DNA of 64,000 nt from Paenibacillus thalictri (GTDB taxonomy: Bacteria > Bacillota > Bacilli > Paenibacillales > NBRC-103111). The stretch spans positions 33,579-97,578 of the forward strand of contig NZ_SIRE01000035.1 of NCBI RefSeq assembly GCF_004307995.1, in the 5' to 3' direction. The position numbers and the translations under genes are program-made. Below the pieces are notes generated by a model. That model saw only the letters and a program-made list of their open reading frames with translations, was not told the DNA's origin and searched no databases. Positions 1 to 8,748 of the stretch are shown here, one piece after another. Each line of letters starts with the position of its first letter. Position 1 is the first letter of the stretch.

Positions 1-536
1 TGCGCGCCTTTGATCCTTCTTGTGCAGTCGGGGTTCACTTACAAGAAACGCTTGCCTGGCATTTCGGCTGGAGCCGGGATGAGATTACAGCCCGGATGAG
101 AAAGGCCATGGAAAGCGTGTTGCTGAAGGAACCGGCCGCCATTATGAACAGTTATCCGCACCAATTGTCCGGCGGCATGCTGCAGCGGGTGATGATCGCG
201 CTGGCCCTCGTGCTGGAACCCGATATCGTGATTGCGGACGAGCCGACAACGGCACTTGACACGATTTCGCAATTTGAGGTTGTGGAGCAATTTAATCAAT
301 TAAGGGGAAAAATCAGCTGCTCCATGATCTTTGTGTCTCATGATCTGGGCATTGTCAAACGAATCGCGGACGAGGTTCTGGTCATGAAAGACGGAAATGT
401 CGTGGAACACGGGACAACCCAAGACATCTTCTCCGCAGCCCGGCATGCCTATACCCGTTACTTGGTTTCTTCCAAGCGGGCACTGACGGAACATTTCATG
501 AAGATCATGGGAGGCGAGCGCGATGTTTACCATTGA
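1..536 (+). CDS. cntD: Cnt/Nik-type ABC transporter ATPase, 5'-truncated by window edge
   Basis: The reading frame is open to the left edge (first complete codon at position 3), so the N-terminus with Walker A lies outside the window. Visible parts are the Q-loop region, the signature LSGGMLQRV, Walker B (IVIADEPTTALD) and the H-loop histidine in FVSHDLGIV. It is a cytoplasmic ATPase of an SBP_bac_5-type importer (nickel/peptide/opine). It overlaps the next ATPase gene by 14 nt, and a CntE-like exporter follows. That order matches the end of staphylopine/bacillopaline-type operons. The cnt name is inferred from this context; the ATPase alone would fit NikD or OppD equally well. Confidence 0.75.
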   Translation, partial: RAFDPSCAVGVHLQETLAWHFGWSRDEITARMRKAMESVLLKEPAAIMNSYPHQLSGGMLQRVMIALALVLEPDIVIADEPTTALDTISQFEVVEQFNQLRGKISCSMIFVSHDLGIVKRIADEVLVMKDGNVVEHGTTQDIFSAARHAYTRYLVSSKRALTEHFMKIMGGERDVYH

Positions 537-1263
537 TCATATCAGCAAGTCTTATCCAAAGGGCGGCTTGTTTTCCAAAGAACGAAAGCGAGTGCTTACC
601 GATATTAGTTTCGATTGGGGCCCGGGCGAGTGTCTGGGCATTATCGGAGAAAGCGGAAGCGGAAAGTCAACATTGGGACGATTGCTGCTCGGCATTGAGA
701 AACCGGATCACGGCAGCATTATTTGGGAAGGAAAGCGAATTGACCATCGCAGAACGCGATTCGGCAATATAAGCGCCGTATTTCAGGATTATACCTCCTC
801 TATCAATCCATTTTATACGGTGGAAAAAGCATTACTTGAGCCTTTAAAGCTGCAAAATAACAATCGAGACTCATATGGAAAGTTAGATCGGTTGTTGACT
901 CAGGTCGGATTGGACGCCTCCTACCGCCAAAAATTCCCTCATGAGTTATCCGGTGGTGAAGCCCAGCGGGTGTGTATTGCCAGAGCCATTTCAACGGAAC
1001 CGAGATGCCTTTTGTTGGATGAAGCGGTCAGTTCCCTGGACGGATCGGTTCAAATGCAGATTCTTGACCTGCTGAAACAATTAAGAACGATATACAACAT
1101 GGGTTATATTTTCATCACCCACGATATTCAGGCAGCAGCTTATCTATGTGACAGAGTGATGATGATGAGAAACGGCCAAATCGAGGAAATCGTTCAAATC
1201 GAACAGTTGAAGGATGTACAGTCGCCATATGCGAGAAAATTGCTGCAAATGATCATTACATAA
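523..1263 (+). CDS. cntF: Cnt/Nik-type ABC transporter ATPase, second subunit
   Basis: This 246-residue protein is a complete ABC ATPase. It has Walker A GESGSGKST (about residues 42-50), a Q-loop in VFQDYTSS, the signature LSGGEAQRV, Walker B CLLLDEAVSSLD and the H-loop ITHD. It would pair with the preceding ATPase to drive import by the upstream permeases, which lie outside the window. The ATG at 523 has GGAGG eight bases upstream and overlaps the stop of the preceding gene, so translation is probably coupled. CntF-like or NikE-like; the neighbouring metallophore exporter favours CntF. Confidence 0.75.
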   Translation: MFTIDHISKSYPKGGLFSKERKRVLTDISFDWGPGECLGIIGESGSGKSTLGRLLLGIEKPDHGSIIWEGKRIDHRRTRFGNISAVFQDYTSSINPFYTVEKALLEPLKLQNNNRDSYGKLDRLLTQVGLDASYRQKFPHELSGGEAQRVCIARAISTEPRCLLLDEAVSSLDGSVQMQILDLLKQLRTIYNMGYIFITHDIQAAAYLCDRVMMMRNGQIEEIVQIEQLKDVQSPYARKLLQMIIT

Positions 1264-1286
1264 AAAAAACAGCGGAAGGAGCAGGC

Positions 1287-2459
1287 TTGTTGAAAGGTGC
1301 GTTGTCTTTGCCTTTTTTGAGGTTATATGGTTTGACGCTTTTATATTTTAGCGCCAATGCGATCTTGAACGTTTTCATTCCTTTGAAGGGTGAGTCACTG
1401 GGCGCCGCCAATACGACCATCGGCATCATTATGGGAGCGTATTTGTTTACGACGATGCTTTTCCGGCCGTGGGCTGGCCTTCTTATTCAGAAATACGGCC
1501 CCATTCCCGTTCTGCGGGCCATTCTTGTCATGAATGGACTGGCGCTTTCGACTTATACGTTTACCGGCCTGGAAGGCTATTTTGTTGCCCGTATGATGCA
1601 AGGCGTGTGTACCGCTTTTTTCTCCATGGCTTTACAACTCGGCCTTATTGACGCGTTACCCGATAAAGAACGTTCGCAGGGCATATCGATGTATTCCCTT
1701 TGCGCTGCCATACCGGGCATTATCGGTCCCCTGCTCGCTCTTGGCATGTGGCAGACCGGTGAGACATACGTATTTACAGCCGCGATGATCACGATTGCTC
1801 TCCTTACGTGCGGCGTGGGCTTTAGCGCCAAAATGGACCGGAATGCAAGTAAACCGACCGGCGGCTCAATAAAACAAGGCGCTGCGATGCTGCAATCTTT
1901 CGGACAACTCGTGAAAAATCCGTATTTATTCAAATGCAGCATGCTGATGCTGATTGCATCCCTTGTATTTGGCTCTGTAACCACCTTTATCCCGTTATAT
2001 GCGGCACAGATTCAAAACGGCAATGCGGCGATTTACCTCATGCTTCAGGCTGGAATCGTAGTTGCTGCACGTTTTGTCTTAAGAAAGAAAATTCCTTCTG
2101 ACGGAAAGTGGCATTCGGCTTTTGTTACGACAATAATGCTTCTTCTTGCTATAGCAGCGCAATCTGTAAGTTTTTCGATCACGGGCGGAGTCGTGTTTTT
2201 CTATGCTGGCGCTGTTCTGATGGGTGTTGCGCAAGCACTTCTCTACCCTACGTTGACAACCTATTTAACTTTTGTGCTGCCCCAGGAAAGCCGAAACGTG
2301 CTGGTCGGCTTGTTCATTGCCATGGCAGACCTTGGTGTCTCGCTTGGCGGTGTCATTATGGGCCCGGTTGCGGACCTGTATTCTTATTCTTTTATGTACA
2401 CGCTGTGTGCGATCTTAAGTGCGCTGATGCTCTTTTTTGCTTATGAACGGCGCCAATAG
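1287..2459 (+). CDS. cntE: CntE-like MFS exporter of an opine metallophore
   Basis: This 390-residue major facilitator protein has about 12 hydrophobic segments. Its N-terminus (LPFLRLYGLTLLYFSANAIL) and the stretch around GYFVARMMQGVCTAFFSM closely resemble what I know of staphylopine exporter CntE, which releases the opine metallophore made by CntKLM/CntLM. The start is TTG at 1287, or TTG at 1290 one codon later, behind AAGGAG at 1276-1281. It follows the ATPase genes by 23 bp and closes the operon. A general drug-efflux role is the alternative, but the N-terminal match and position make metallophore export likely. Confidence 0.8.
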   Translation: MLKGALSLPFLRLYGLTLLYFSANAILNVFIPLKGESLGAANTTIGIIMGAYLFTTMLFRPWAGLLIQKYGPIPVLRAILVMNGLALSTYTFTGLEGYFVARMMQGVCTAFFSMALQLGLIDALPDKERSQGISMYSLCAAIPGIIGPLLALGMWQTGETYVFTAAMITIALLTCGVGFSAKMDRNASKPTGGSIKQGAAMLQSFGQLVKNPYLFKCSMLMLIASLVFGSVTTFIPLYAAQIQNGNAAIYLMLQAGIVVAARFVLRKKIPSDGKWHSAFVTTIMLLLAIAAQSVSFSITGGVVFFYAGAVLMGVAQALLYPTLTTYLTFVLPQESRNVLVGLFIAMADLGVSLGGVIMGPVADLYSYSFMYTLCAILSALMLFFAYERRQ

Positions 2460-2483
2460 TTTTTCTATCCAATAAATCATCCC

Positions 2484-4170
2484 TTACAACGCAGCGGAGA
2501 TCAGCAGCCTCGTATACGGATGCCTCTTCTCGCTCCAAAGCTCTGTTGCGGCAAATTCGTCGACGATTTTTCCCTCCTTCATCACTAATAGACGGTCGCA
2601 CAATTGCCCAACCGCTGCAAGATCGTGCGAAATGAACAGCAAGGACATCCCCAATTCGCGCTGCAGCCGCTTGAGAAGGTTCAAAATTTGCCGCTGGGTC
2701 GGCATATCCAGACTGGACGTCGGCTCGTCGCAAATCAGCAGCTGCGGACATAAGCTAATTCCGCGGGAAATGCAGGCGCGCTGCCGTTGTCCGCCGCTGA
2801 GCTCGTGAGGGTAACGGTCCATATGCTCTTCATCCAAACCCGTTATCCGCAGCAGCCGGAGCGCCTTCTCCCTGCGAGACAGCTGCAGTCCTTCGAAGAA
2901 CACCGGCTGTGCGTCCTTGTAGTTGTCCAGCGGCTCCAGCACGGAGCGCCATATCGGCAGACGATCGTTGAGAGATGATGCCGAGTCTTGAAAGACCACT
3001 TGAACGTGCCTGCGGAATTGGCGCAACGCTTGCTTGCTTGCACCGGCCAATGCTTGCTCCCGGAACAGAACGGCTCCATGCTCGGGCTGTTCCAGGGCTA
3101 GCAGCAGCCGCGCCAACGTGCTTTTCCCGCAGCCGCTTTCTCCGACCAGCCCGATGCATTCTCCCTCGCTAATGCGCAGCGAAACCCGATCGACCGCCCT
3201 CTCCGTCGCTGCGGCGCCTCCATATTGCTTGCTAAGGCCGACGGCCTTCAAGTATTCGGTCGCAGGCTCCGAAAGCGAAGCCGCTTCGGGGAGATAAGTT
3301 GGCTTGCCGGTCAATCTGTAACTGGCGTCAAGCAACTCCCGCGTGTACGGATGCACCGGGCTGTCGCGCAGCTCAAGCGCAGTACCCGAATCGACAATTA
3401 CACCTTCCTTCATCACCGCAAGCCGATCCGCTCTTCTCCAAACATGACGCAAATCATGCGTGATAAAAAGTACGCCGCAGCCCGTCTCCGTCCGCAAATC
3501 GGCGATCAAATCCATAATATGCTCGCCTGTCACAACATCCAGTGCGGTCGTCGGCTCATCCGCTATGAGCAATGACGGTTCGGGGATTAACGCCGCAGCC
3601 AATGCAATCCGCTGCAGCTGTCCCCCGCTTAACTCGAACGAATAGCTTTCATATGTTTGCTGCGGAGATAGTCCGACCCGCTCCAGCCAACGAAAAATAC
3701 GCTTTTTCGCTTCTTTCTTTGGGATCCGCGCGTGTGTATGAACAACCTCAAGCAGCTGATCGCCGATTCGATGGAACGGGGTAAAGCTGCCGCGGTAGTT
3801 CTGATACCCAGCCGATTTCTTTGCCGCGCAAATGCTTGCGCCGCACTCCGTCCAAATTGTCGAAAACCCTGTCCTTAAACCTCAATTGCCAGACAGCTCG
3901 CAGAGGGCTCTGCAGCATGCCTCCGATCGCGGCGGCGGTCAAGCTTTTACCGCTGCCGCTTTGCCCGATTAGCGCCAGCATCTCGCCTTGGCGAATGCTT
4001 AGACTTACGTTGCGAACGAGCTGGCGGCTTGCGCTTCGGTCGGTGAACCCAATCGTCAAGCGGTTTATGGATAAGAGTTCCGGCGCTTCTTCGCCTGAAG
4101 CGGGCTGCTGTTCGATGGTGTCTCCATCCCGAAGCAGCCTGACGCCCGGCTCGTTGTAAGAGGAAACCAT
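2484..4170 (-). pseudogene. Fused double-domain ABC ATPase (NikDE/DppDF-like), frameshifted
   Basis: One gene carries two ABC ATPase domains in tandem. Domain 1 runs from Walker A GQSGSGKSL to IADEPTTALD; domain 2 has Walker A GESGCGKST, signature LSGGQRQR and ICDEPTSSLD. The best start is ATG 4170 with AAGGAG at 4179-4184; an ATG at 4230 lies inside the preceding permease gene. Near 3806, just after the residues GKEIGWV, the frame is lost and continues in another frame as YQNYRGSFTPF. Two missing T residues in the Q-loop codons (expected VFQNY) explain the shift. Either the gene is dead or the base call is wrong. It would power the permeases at 4196-6012. Confidence 0.8.
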
Positions 4171-4195
4171 TCCTGCCACTCCTTTCGTTACGATA

Positions 4196-5077
4196 TTACA
4201 GCTGCCTGCGGGCGGCTCCCCCTCGCACATCCAGATATTCGCGCAAGCCGTCGCTTAATTGATTACATGCAAGTACGACAAGCAGAATACATAAGCCGGG
4301 ATAAATCATCAATTGCGGTTCCGCCATAAAAAACGGCCGGCCGTCGTTAAGCATCGCCCCCCACTCCGGAGCCGGAGGCTGCGCGCCGAGGCCCAAATAG
4401 GAAAGGGCCGAAATAAGCAATATGGTACGTCCGATATCTCCCGCTGCGACAATCGCGAGGGGCGAGGCGACATGTCTGAGCAAATGGCGTGTAATGACCG
4501 TAAGGTCCGAGCTGCTGGCTGCAATGGAAGCCATGATGTATTCTTTGTTTCGTTCGGACATGACGATTCCGCGGACAATTCTGGCATAGCCAATCCATTT
4601 CACGCAGGCGATGGCAATCATCACGTTTATGAGTCCGGGGCCTAAGAAACCGGCAACCGCAACTGCAATCAAAAATTCGGGCAGCGCGCCCAGTCCGTCG
4701 GCTATCCGCATCAGGACGGCGTCAAGACGTCCTCCCCGGTATCCCGACAGCAAGCCGACCGGCACGCCGATTGCTGTGACCACGGCAATGACGGCAAGTG
4801 ACAAACCAAGCGTCGTATGGGCTCCAGCCATTAATCTGGACAATATGCAGCGCCCAAGATGATCCGTTCCGAGAGGGTAAACAAGGCTGGGAGGCTGAAG
4901 CCGGTCCGACATATTAACGATAACCGGATTGTTGGGTACCAGCCACTCGCCGGTCAAAGCGAGCAAGGTAAAAAAAAGTAAAATAACTACGCCTGAAACC
5001 AGCAAGAAGTAATCTCCGCCATATCGGGTCCATAACGTGCCGGCTCCGCTCCATCGGCTAGTCGACTTCTTTCTCAT
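4196..5077 (-). CDS. ABC transporter permease, NikC/DppC/CntC type
   Basis: A 293-residue inner-membrane permease with about six hydrophobic segments. It has the N-terminal OppC-like region with LYPLGTDHLGR and the EAA-type cytoplasmic loop around ARIVRGIVMSERNKEYIMA. The ATG at 5077 overlaps the stop of the partner permease (ATGA), showing a tightly coupled operon. It forms the heterodimeric channel with the gene at 5074-6012 and would be driven by the broken ATPase gene downstream. The substrate cannot be read from the sequence; nickel, cobalt, an opine-metal complex or a peptide are candidates. Confidence 0.85.
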   Translation of the reverse strand: MRKKSTSRWSGAGTLWTRYGGDYFLLVSGVVILLFFTLLALTGEWLVPNNPVIVNMSDRLQPPSLVYPLGTDHLGRCILSRLMAGAHTTLGLSLAVIAVVTAIGVPVGLLSGYRGGRLDAVLMRIADGLGALPEFLIAVAVAGFLGPGLINVMIAIACVKWIGYARIVRGIVMSERNKEYIMASIAASSSDLTVITRHLLRHVASPLAIVAAGDIGRTILLISALSYLGLGAQPPAPEWGAMLNDGRPFFMAEPQLMIYPGLCILLVVLACNQLSDGLREYLDVRGGAARRQL

Positions 5078-6012
5078 CGCGGTTCACGCCGCCCCCTCAC
5101 AATTCGAATGCGCGGATCAAGCGTCGTCAGTCCGACGTCGGCCAGCCAGTTCGCCGTTAGAAAAAAAGCGCCGCTCAACAAAACATAACCCTGCACGACC
5201 GGATAATCGCGCAGCTTGATTGCTTCCATCGCCAAGCATCCAAGACCGGGCCAGCCGAACAGCGACTCGGTTACGACGGATCCGGCCAGCAGTGAACCCA
5301 GACTGATGCCGGACACAGCGACGATCGGTAGCAGTGCAGCACGCAGCGCATGCCGCAGAGTGATGCGCCATTCTGCAATTCCCCTTGCTCTCGCCGCCCG
5401 TATGTACTCCTGCGTCAGCGTATCCAGCAGTCCTGCGCGCAGGAGACGAATATATTCGGGCGCCATGACGAAGCCAAGCGTAAAGGAAGGAAGTATGAGA
5501 TGGCGGAGGCTGCCGCTTCCCATCATAGGCAGCCAGTTCAATCGGTAAGCGAATAAATAGATAAGCAGCAAGCCAAGCCAGAAGCTCGGAACGGATGAAC
5601 CGAGCAGCGCCAGCGTCCGGCTTGCCAGGTCGGGAAACTTGCCTTTATATTTGGCGGACAGCACCCCCAGCGGGAAGGAAAACAGCATCAGCACGACGCC
5701 TGCGCCAACTGCCAGACTGACAGTGGCGGGCAGCCGCTCCTTCAACATATCCCACACATCCCGGTTGCTTGTCATTGAGCGGCCCCAATCAAGCAGAACA
5801 ATGTTCGTGAGCCAGTTCGCGTATTGGATGTACACAGGCAAATTCAACCCAAGTTCTTCGCGTACGGCCTCTCTGCCGGCTTGCGTCAGCGCTCCGTCGC
5901 TTGCCCGTAAAATAGCAAGCACCGGATCGCCCGGCGCCAGCTTCATCAATATGAATGTGACCATACTTAAGAAAAACAATACGACGGCAAGCTGGAACAC
6001 CCGGTTTGCCAA
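5074..6012 (-). CDS. ABC transporter permease, NikB/DppB/CntB type
   Basis: A membrane permease of about 312 residues with a BPD_transp_1 core and a typical DppB N-terminus (VTFILMKLAPGDP). The EAA loop lies around EYIRAARARGIAEWRITLRH. The likely start is TTG at 6012, eight bases after AGGAGG. The TTG at 6018 sits only two bases from that site and is less likely. It lies 12 bp behind the binding-protein gene and overlaps the next permease by four bases. Confidence 0.85.
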   Translation of the reverse strand: MANRVFQLAVVLFFLSMVTFILMKLAPGDPVLAILRASDGALTQAGREAVREELGLNLPVYIQYANWLTNIVLLDWGRSMTSNRDVWDMLKERLPATVSLAVGAGVVLMLFSFPLGVLSAKYKGKFPDLASRTLALLGSSVPSFWLGLLLIYLFAYRLNWLPMMGSGSLRHLILPSFTLGFVMAPEYIRLLRAGLLDTLTQEYIRAARARGIAEWRITLRHALRAALLPIVAVSGISLGSLLAGSVVTESLFGWPGLGCLAMEAIKLRDYPVVQGYVLLSGAFFLTANWLADVGLTTLDPRIRIVRGRREPR

Positions 6013-6024
6013 TTGCAATACCTC

Positions 6025-7629
6025 CTATTTCAGATCCATTTTGTTTGTCAAGATGTAGAATTCCTCGGCGCCCGGCTTCCAGCCCGTTACACGCTGATTC
6101 ACTCCCACCAGGATGTTCGGATAAATGATATAGGAATGCGGAAACGCCTCCTTGATAACATCTACCGCTTTGCGGGTCAGCTCATTTCTCTTAGTCACAT
6201 CTCCCGTGCCGTTTAGTTCCTTCAGGATAGGATCTAACTTATCGATGCGGATGTTGGCAGGGTTATAGGAACCGCCCGGCACGTAAGTTGAATTGAGGAA
6301 CGATCCGCCGTCCCCTCTCGGAGAGGTCAAATAACTTGAAGTCGACATATCCCAGTCGGTGTGGTCGGCTATATACACTTCCGGATATTCGACGGAAACG
6401 ATGTTAACCGTGATGCCGAGCTTAGCAGCTTCCGATTGAACCAGCTGCGGAATTAGGGGCAGCTCGGGATTAATGCCGGTAAAGGCGATCAGCCTGAGTG
6501 TCAACGGTTTGCCGTCCTTCTCCAGCTTTCCGCTTTTGCCTTTGGAGTACCCGGCGCTTTCCAGCAGTTTAAGCGCCCCTGCTTGATCTAACTTTTGTGC
6601 GGCGTTTTTGCTCCCGAACGGAAGGTTCGAGTTGAACGGCCCATTGGCTGGCAGCGCATGGCCGAGCATGATATCCTTGACAATTGCATCGCGGTCGATC
6701 AGCTTGTCGAGCACCTGACGGACCCGGATATCGTTTACACTCGCGCTGGACGGATTGTATGTAAAGTAATGGGTGCGGAGGCTCGTGACCGACTGTACGG
6801 ACAGCTCCTGATCTTTCTTGATCGTCGCCAGCGACTCAGGAGCCAGATGGTACACGATATCTGCCTGCTTCGATTGGAAAGCCAGCGTTCTTACATTGGC
6901 ATCTGCATTAAATTGAAATTTGACCGTCGCGAGCTTCGCCTTGTCGCCCCAATATTTGTCGTTACGAACGACTGTCAGCTCCTTGCCTGCAACAAAACCC
7001 GCAACCTTGAAAGGGCCGGTGCCGATCGGCGCTTTATTGAATGCATCTTTCCCCATCGCCTTCTCCGCAGCGACGCTCATAATACTTGCCGTCGGGTGTA
7101 CAAGCTCCGTCGGGAAAGCGGGATGCGGCTCTTTGGTCTGGAAAGTCAGCTCCAGGCCTTTCGCTTCGATGGAAGCGATTTTTAAAGAAGCAGCCAACGC
7201 TTTGCTGTCGGCGATGCCACGCTCGAAAGAGGCTTTGGCTGCTATGGCGTCGAGCTTGGTGCCATCCTGAAACTCGACATTGTCGCGCAAGGTGAATACC
7301 CACGTGGACGGCCCCTTCGCCTCCCACTTGCTAGCAAGCCAAGGCGAAACCTGCATATTGTCGTCCAGACGAACCAGTGTTTCCGTAACTCCTGCTCTAA
7401 GCGCTGTCCAGCCGTTGTGCGGGTCAAGCGTATCTACCGGTAGGCTGTGTATAAGGGTCAGCTGCTTATTATCGGCTGTCTTGCTTGTCTCCGTCGCCGG
7501 ATTCGGCTGCGCTGCTTGACCCGACTGCTTGTCGGCGGAGGTGCAGCCTGTCAAACATATGACGGCCGCCAACATGACGCACCAGCCTATTTTCATACTT
7601 CGGCTTATCTTTCTCTGATGCAGCTTCAT
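6025..7629 (-). CDS. SBP_bac_5 lipoprotein, NikA/CntA-like metal or peptide binding protein
   Basis: About 534 residues. It has a basic N-terminus, a hydrophobic core and a lipobox ending in CLTGC, so it should be a membrane-anchored lipoprotein on the outer face. The rest is an SBP_bac_5 fold with landmarks such as LDPHNGW, WVFTLRDNVEFQDGT, GTGPFKV and YWGD. ATG 7629 has AGGAAAAGAGG upstream; the TTG at 7635 is less likely. It is the first gene of the importer operon, and its promoter carries an ATGACTC-N4-GGGCTAT dyad at 7716-7733. The NikA family also includes peptide and opine binders, so the ligand is open. Confidence 0.82.
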   Translation of the reverse strand: MKLHQRKISRSMKIGWCVMLAAVICLTGCTSADKQSGQAAQPNPATETSKTADNKQLTLIHSLPVDTLDPHNGWTALRAGVTETLVRLDDNMQVSPWLASKWEAKGPSTWVFTLRDNVEFQDGTKLDAIAAKASFERGIADSKALAASLKIASIEAKGLELTFQTKEPHPAFPTELVHPTASIMSVAAEKAMGKDAFNKAPIGTGPFKVAGFVAGKELTVVRNDKYWGDKAKLATVKFQFNADANVRTLAFQSKQADIVYHLAPESLATIKKDQELSVQSVTSLRTHYFTYNPSSASVNDIRVRQVLDKLIDRDAIVKDIMLGHALPANGPFNSNLPFGSKNAAQKLDQAGALKLLESAGYSKGKSGKLEKDGKPLTLRLIAFTGINPELPLIPQLVQSEAAKLGITVNIVSVEYPEVYIADHTDWDMSTSSYLTSPRGDGGSFLNSTYVPGGSYNPANIRIDKLDPILKELNGTGDVTKRNELTRKAVDVIKEAFPHSYIIYPNILVGVNQRVTGWKPGAEEFYILTNKMDLK

Positions 7630-7688
7630 CGGCAAATTCCTCTTTTCCTTGATTGACCTCTCTGTCAGACAAAGGCAATATCAATTTG

Positions 7689-7733
7689 ATTGTATAACGC
7701 TTCCAGTCGGTTTCCATGACTCTATAGGGCTAT
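7689..7733 (-). promoter_or_regulatory. Promoter with regulon dyad A, upstream of ABC importer operon
   Basis: The dyad ATGACTC-TATA-GGGCTAT occupies 7716-7733. On the minus strand a -10-like TACAAT (7694 to 7689) begins 30.5 bp from the dyad centre. The start codon of the binding protein is about 90 bp downstream. The dyad covers the -35 position, as at the other members of this site family. Confidence 0.6.
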
Positions 7734-7832
7734 GCACCTGAATTTTTTGTGAAATGTCCTTAAATATACCATATATCTCCAAATGCACGGTCATTAAATC
7801 CCGCCACATTTTTTCCACAAATATCGCATGGC

Positions 7833-7879
7833 ATGACACTATAGAGCTATATACAAGCAGTGAACGTGGATGCTAGGAT
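7833..7879 (+). promoter_or_regulatory. Promoter with regulon dyad B, upstream of cytochrome c gene
   Basis: The dyad ATGACAC-TATA-GAGCTAT is at 7833-7850. An extended -10 (TGCTAGGAT, hexamer 7874-7879) begins 32.5 bp from the centre. The cytochrome c start codon follows at 7909 behind GGAGG. Sites A and B share one intergenic region and serve divergent genes. Confidence 0.6.
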
Positions 7880-7908
7880 AATCGTGTCGAAATCGGAGGT
7901 GGATTACT

Positions 7909-8274
7909 ATGTATAAATGGTCTATGGCAGCGCTGTGCGGAGTGGCGTGCATTGTAGGAATCGTTACTTTGTTCACGCAGGCGGGCAACCATGGCAACGA
8001 GGCAAAACAGGAAGCCGCTGCTCCTGCCCTTCCCGACACGCCGCTTAACGCGCAAGCGGCCGAAGCGATCTACAAGCAGTCCTGCATCGCCTGCCACGGC
8101 AACGATTTGGAAGGCAAGATCGGGCCGAATCTGCAGAAGGTCGGCGGAAAGCTGAGCAATCAGCAAATTTATAAGGTGCTTCAAAACGGCAAAGGCGGCA
8201 TGCCTTCTTTCAAAAGCACACTGAAGGATGAAGAACTTGTCAATCTGGCCAAGTGGCTGGCGGAGAAAAAGTAA
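7909..8274 (+). CDS. Membrane-anchored small cytochrome c (CccA/c-550 type)
   Basis: A 121-residue protein with one N-terminal membrane segment (about residues 7-25), a short linker and a class I cytochrome c domain. The heme motif is CIACH, and the likely sixth ligand methionine is in GGMPSF. It should sit on the outer face of the membrane and carry electrons between a quinol:cytochrome c reductase and an oxidase. ATG 7909 follows GGAGG. Its promoter carries regulon dyad B, so it may be an electron donor for the CydA-like/cytochrome-c complex at 16199-18549; that link is inference. Confidence 0.9.
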   Translation: MYKWSMAALCGVACIVGIVTLFTQAGNHGNEAKQEAAAPALPDTPLNAQAAEAIYKQSCIACHGNDLEGKIGPNLQKVGGKLSNQQIYKVLQNGKGGMPSFKSTLKDEELVNLAKWLAEKK

Positions 8275-8357
8275 TTTCTCTTCTATGTAAAAACGGACAA
8301 CCCCCTTTTGTAGCAAGTGGAATTGAACCGGCAGGATAAATTTACCAACGGATGCTT

Positions 8358-8660
8358 TCAATAGCTCCCATCCCGCTGGCACAGTTTCAACGACGACAAA
8401 CGGGGGTTTCTCGTTGCATTTATTCCGCTATATGGGAGTACCGCTACTCGCCGACACTCCCCAGCTTGTAGCATCAATGCGATCGTGGATTTCCCGGAGT
8501 CGGATTGTCCGATCAAGGCGGCAGCTTCTCCGAAGCGAATAGAGATCGAGAAGCCTCGGCAAGCCGGGCGATTGGCGAATGATAGGGCTACCCGCCTGCA
8601 AAGTGTGTCTAATAGTTGAATTATGCTGCCGTTCTCTTTAGAGTAAGCGCCAACTAGCAC
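8358..8660 (-). pseudogene. ABC ATPase fragment
   Basis: The reading frame contains FSISIRFGEAAALIGQSDSG followed by KSTIALML, a Walker A region with its usual lead-in. It has no Q-loop, signature or Walker B after it. The part resembles domain 1 of the ATPase at 2484-4170 (SLSIRQGEMLALIGQSGSGK). It looks like the residue of a duplicated or deleted nickel/peptide transporter gene. The surrounding 8275-8748 stretch shows no other gene. Confidence 0.55.
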
Positions 8661-8748
8661 CTAGGAGTCATTTCATCGCTGAAGCATTTCGATATGATTA
8701 GAAGGCCGGTCATACGGGATGATGTAAATGAATATGGAGGAGTTATAA

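Noticed and set aside
7689..7850. Dyads A and B as one intrinsic-terminator or attenuator pair
   Set aside because: Their arms are only 7 bp with 4-bp loops and no T run, while both align to the same distance from a -10; the operator reading explains more.
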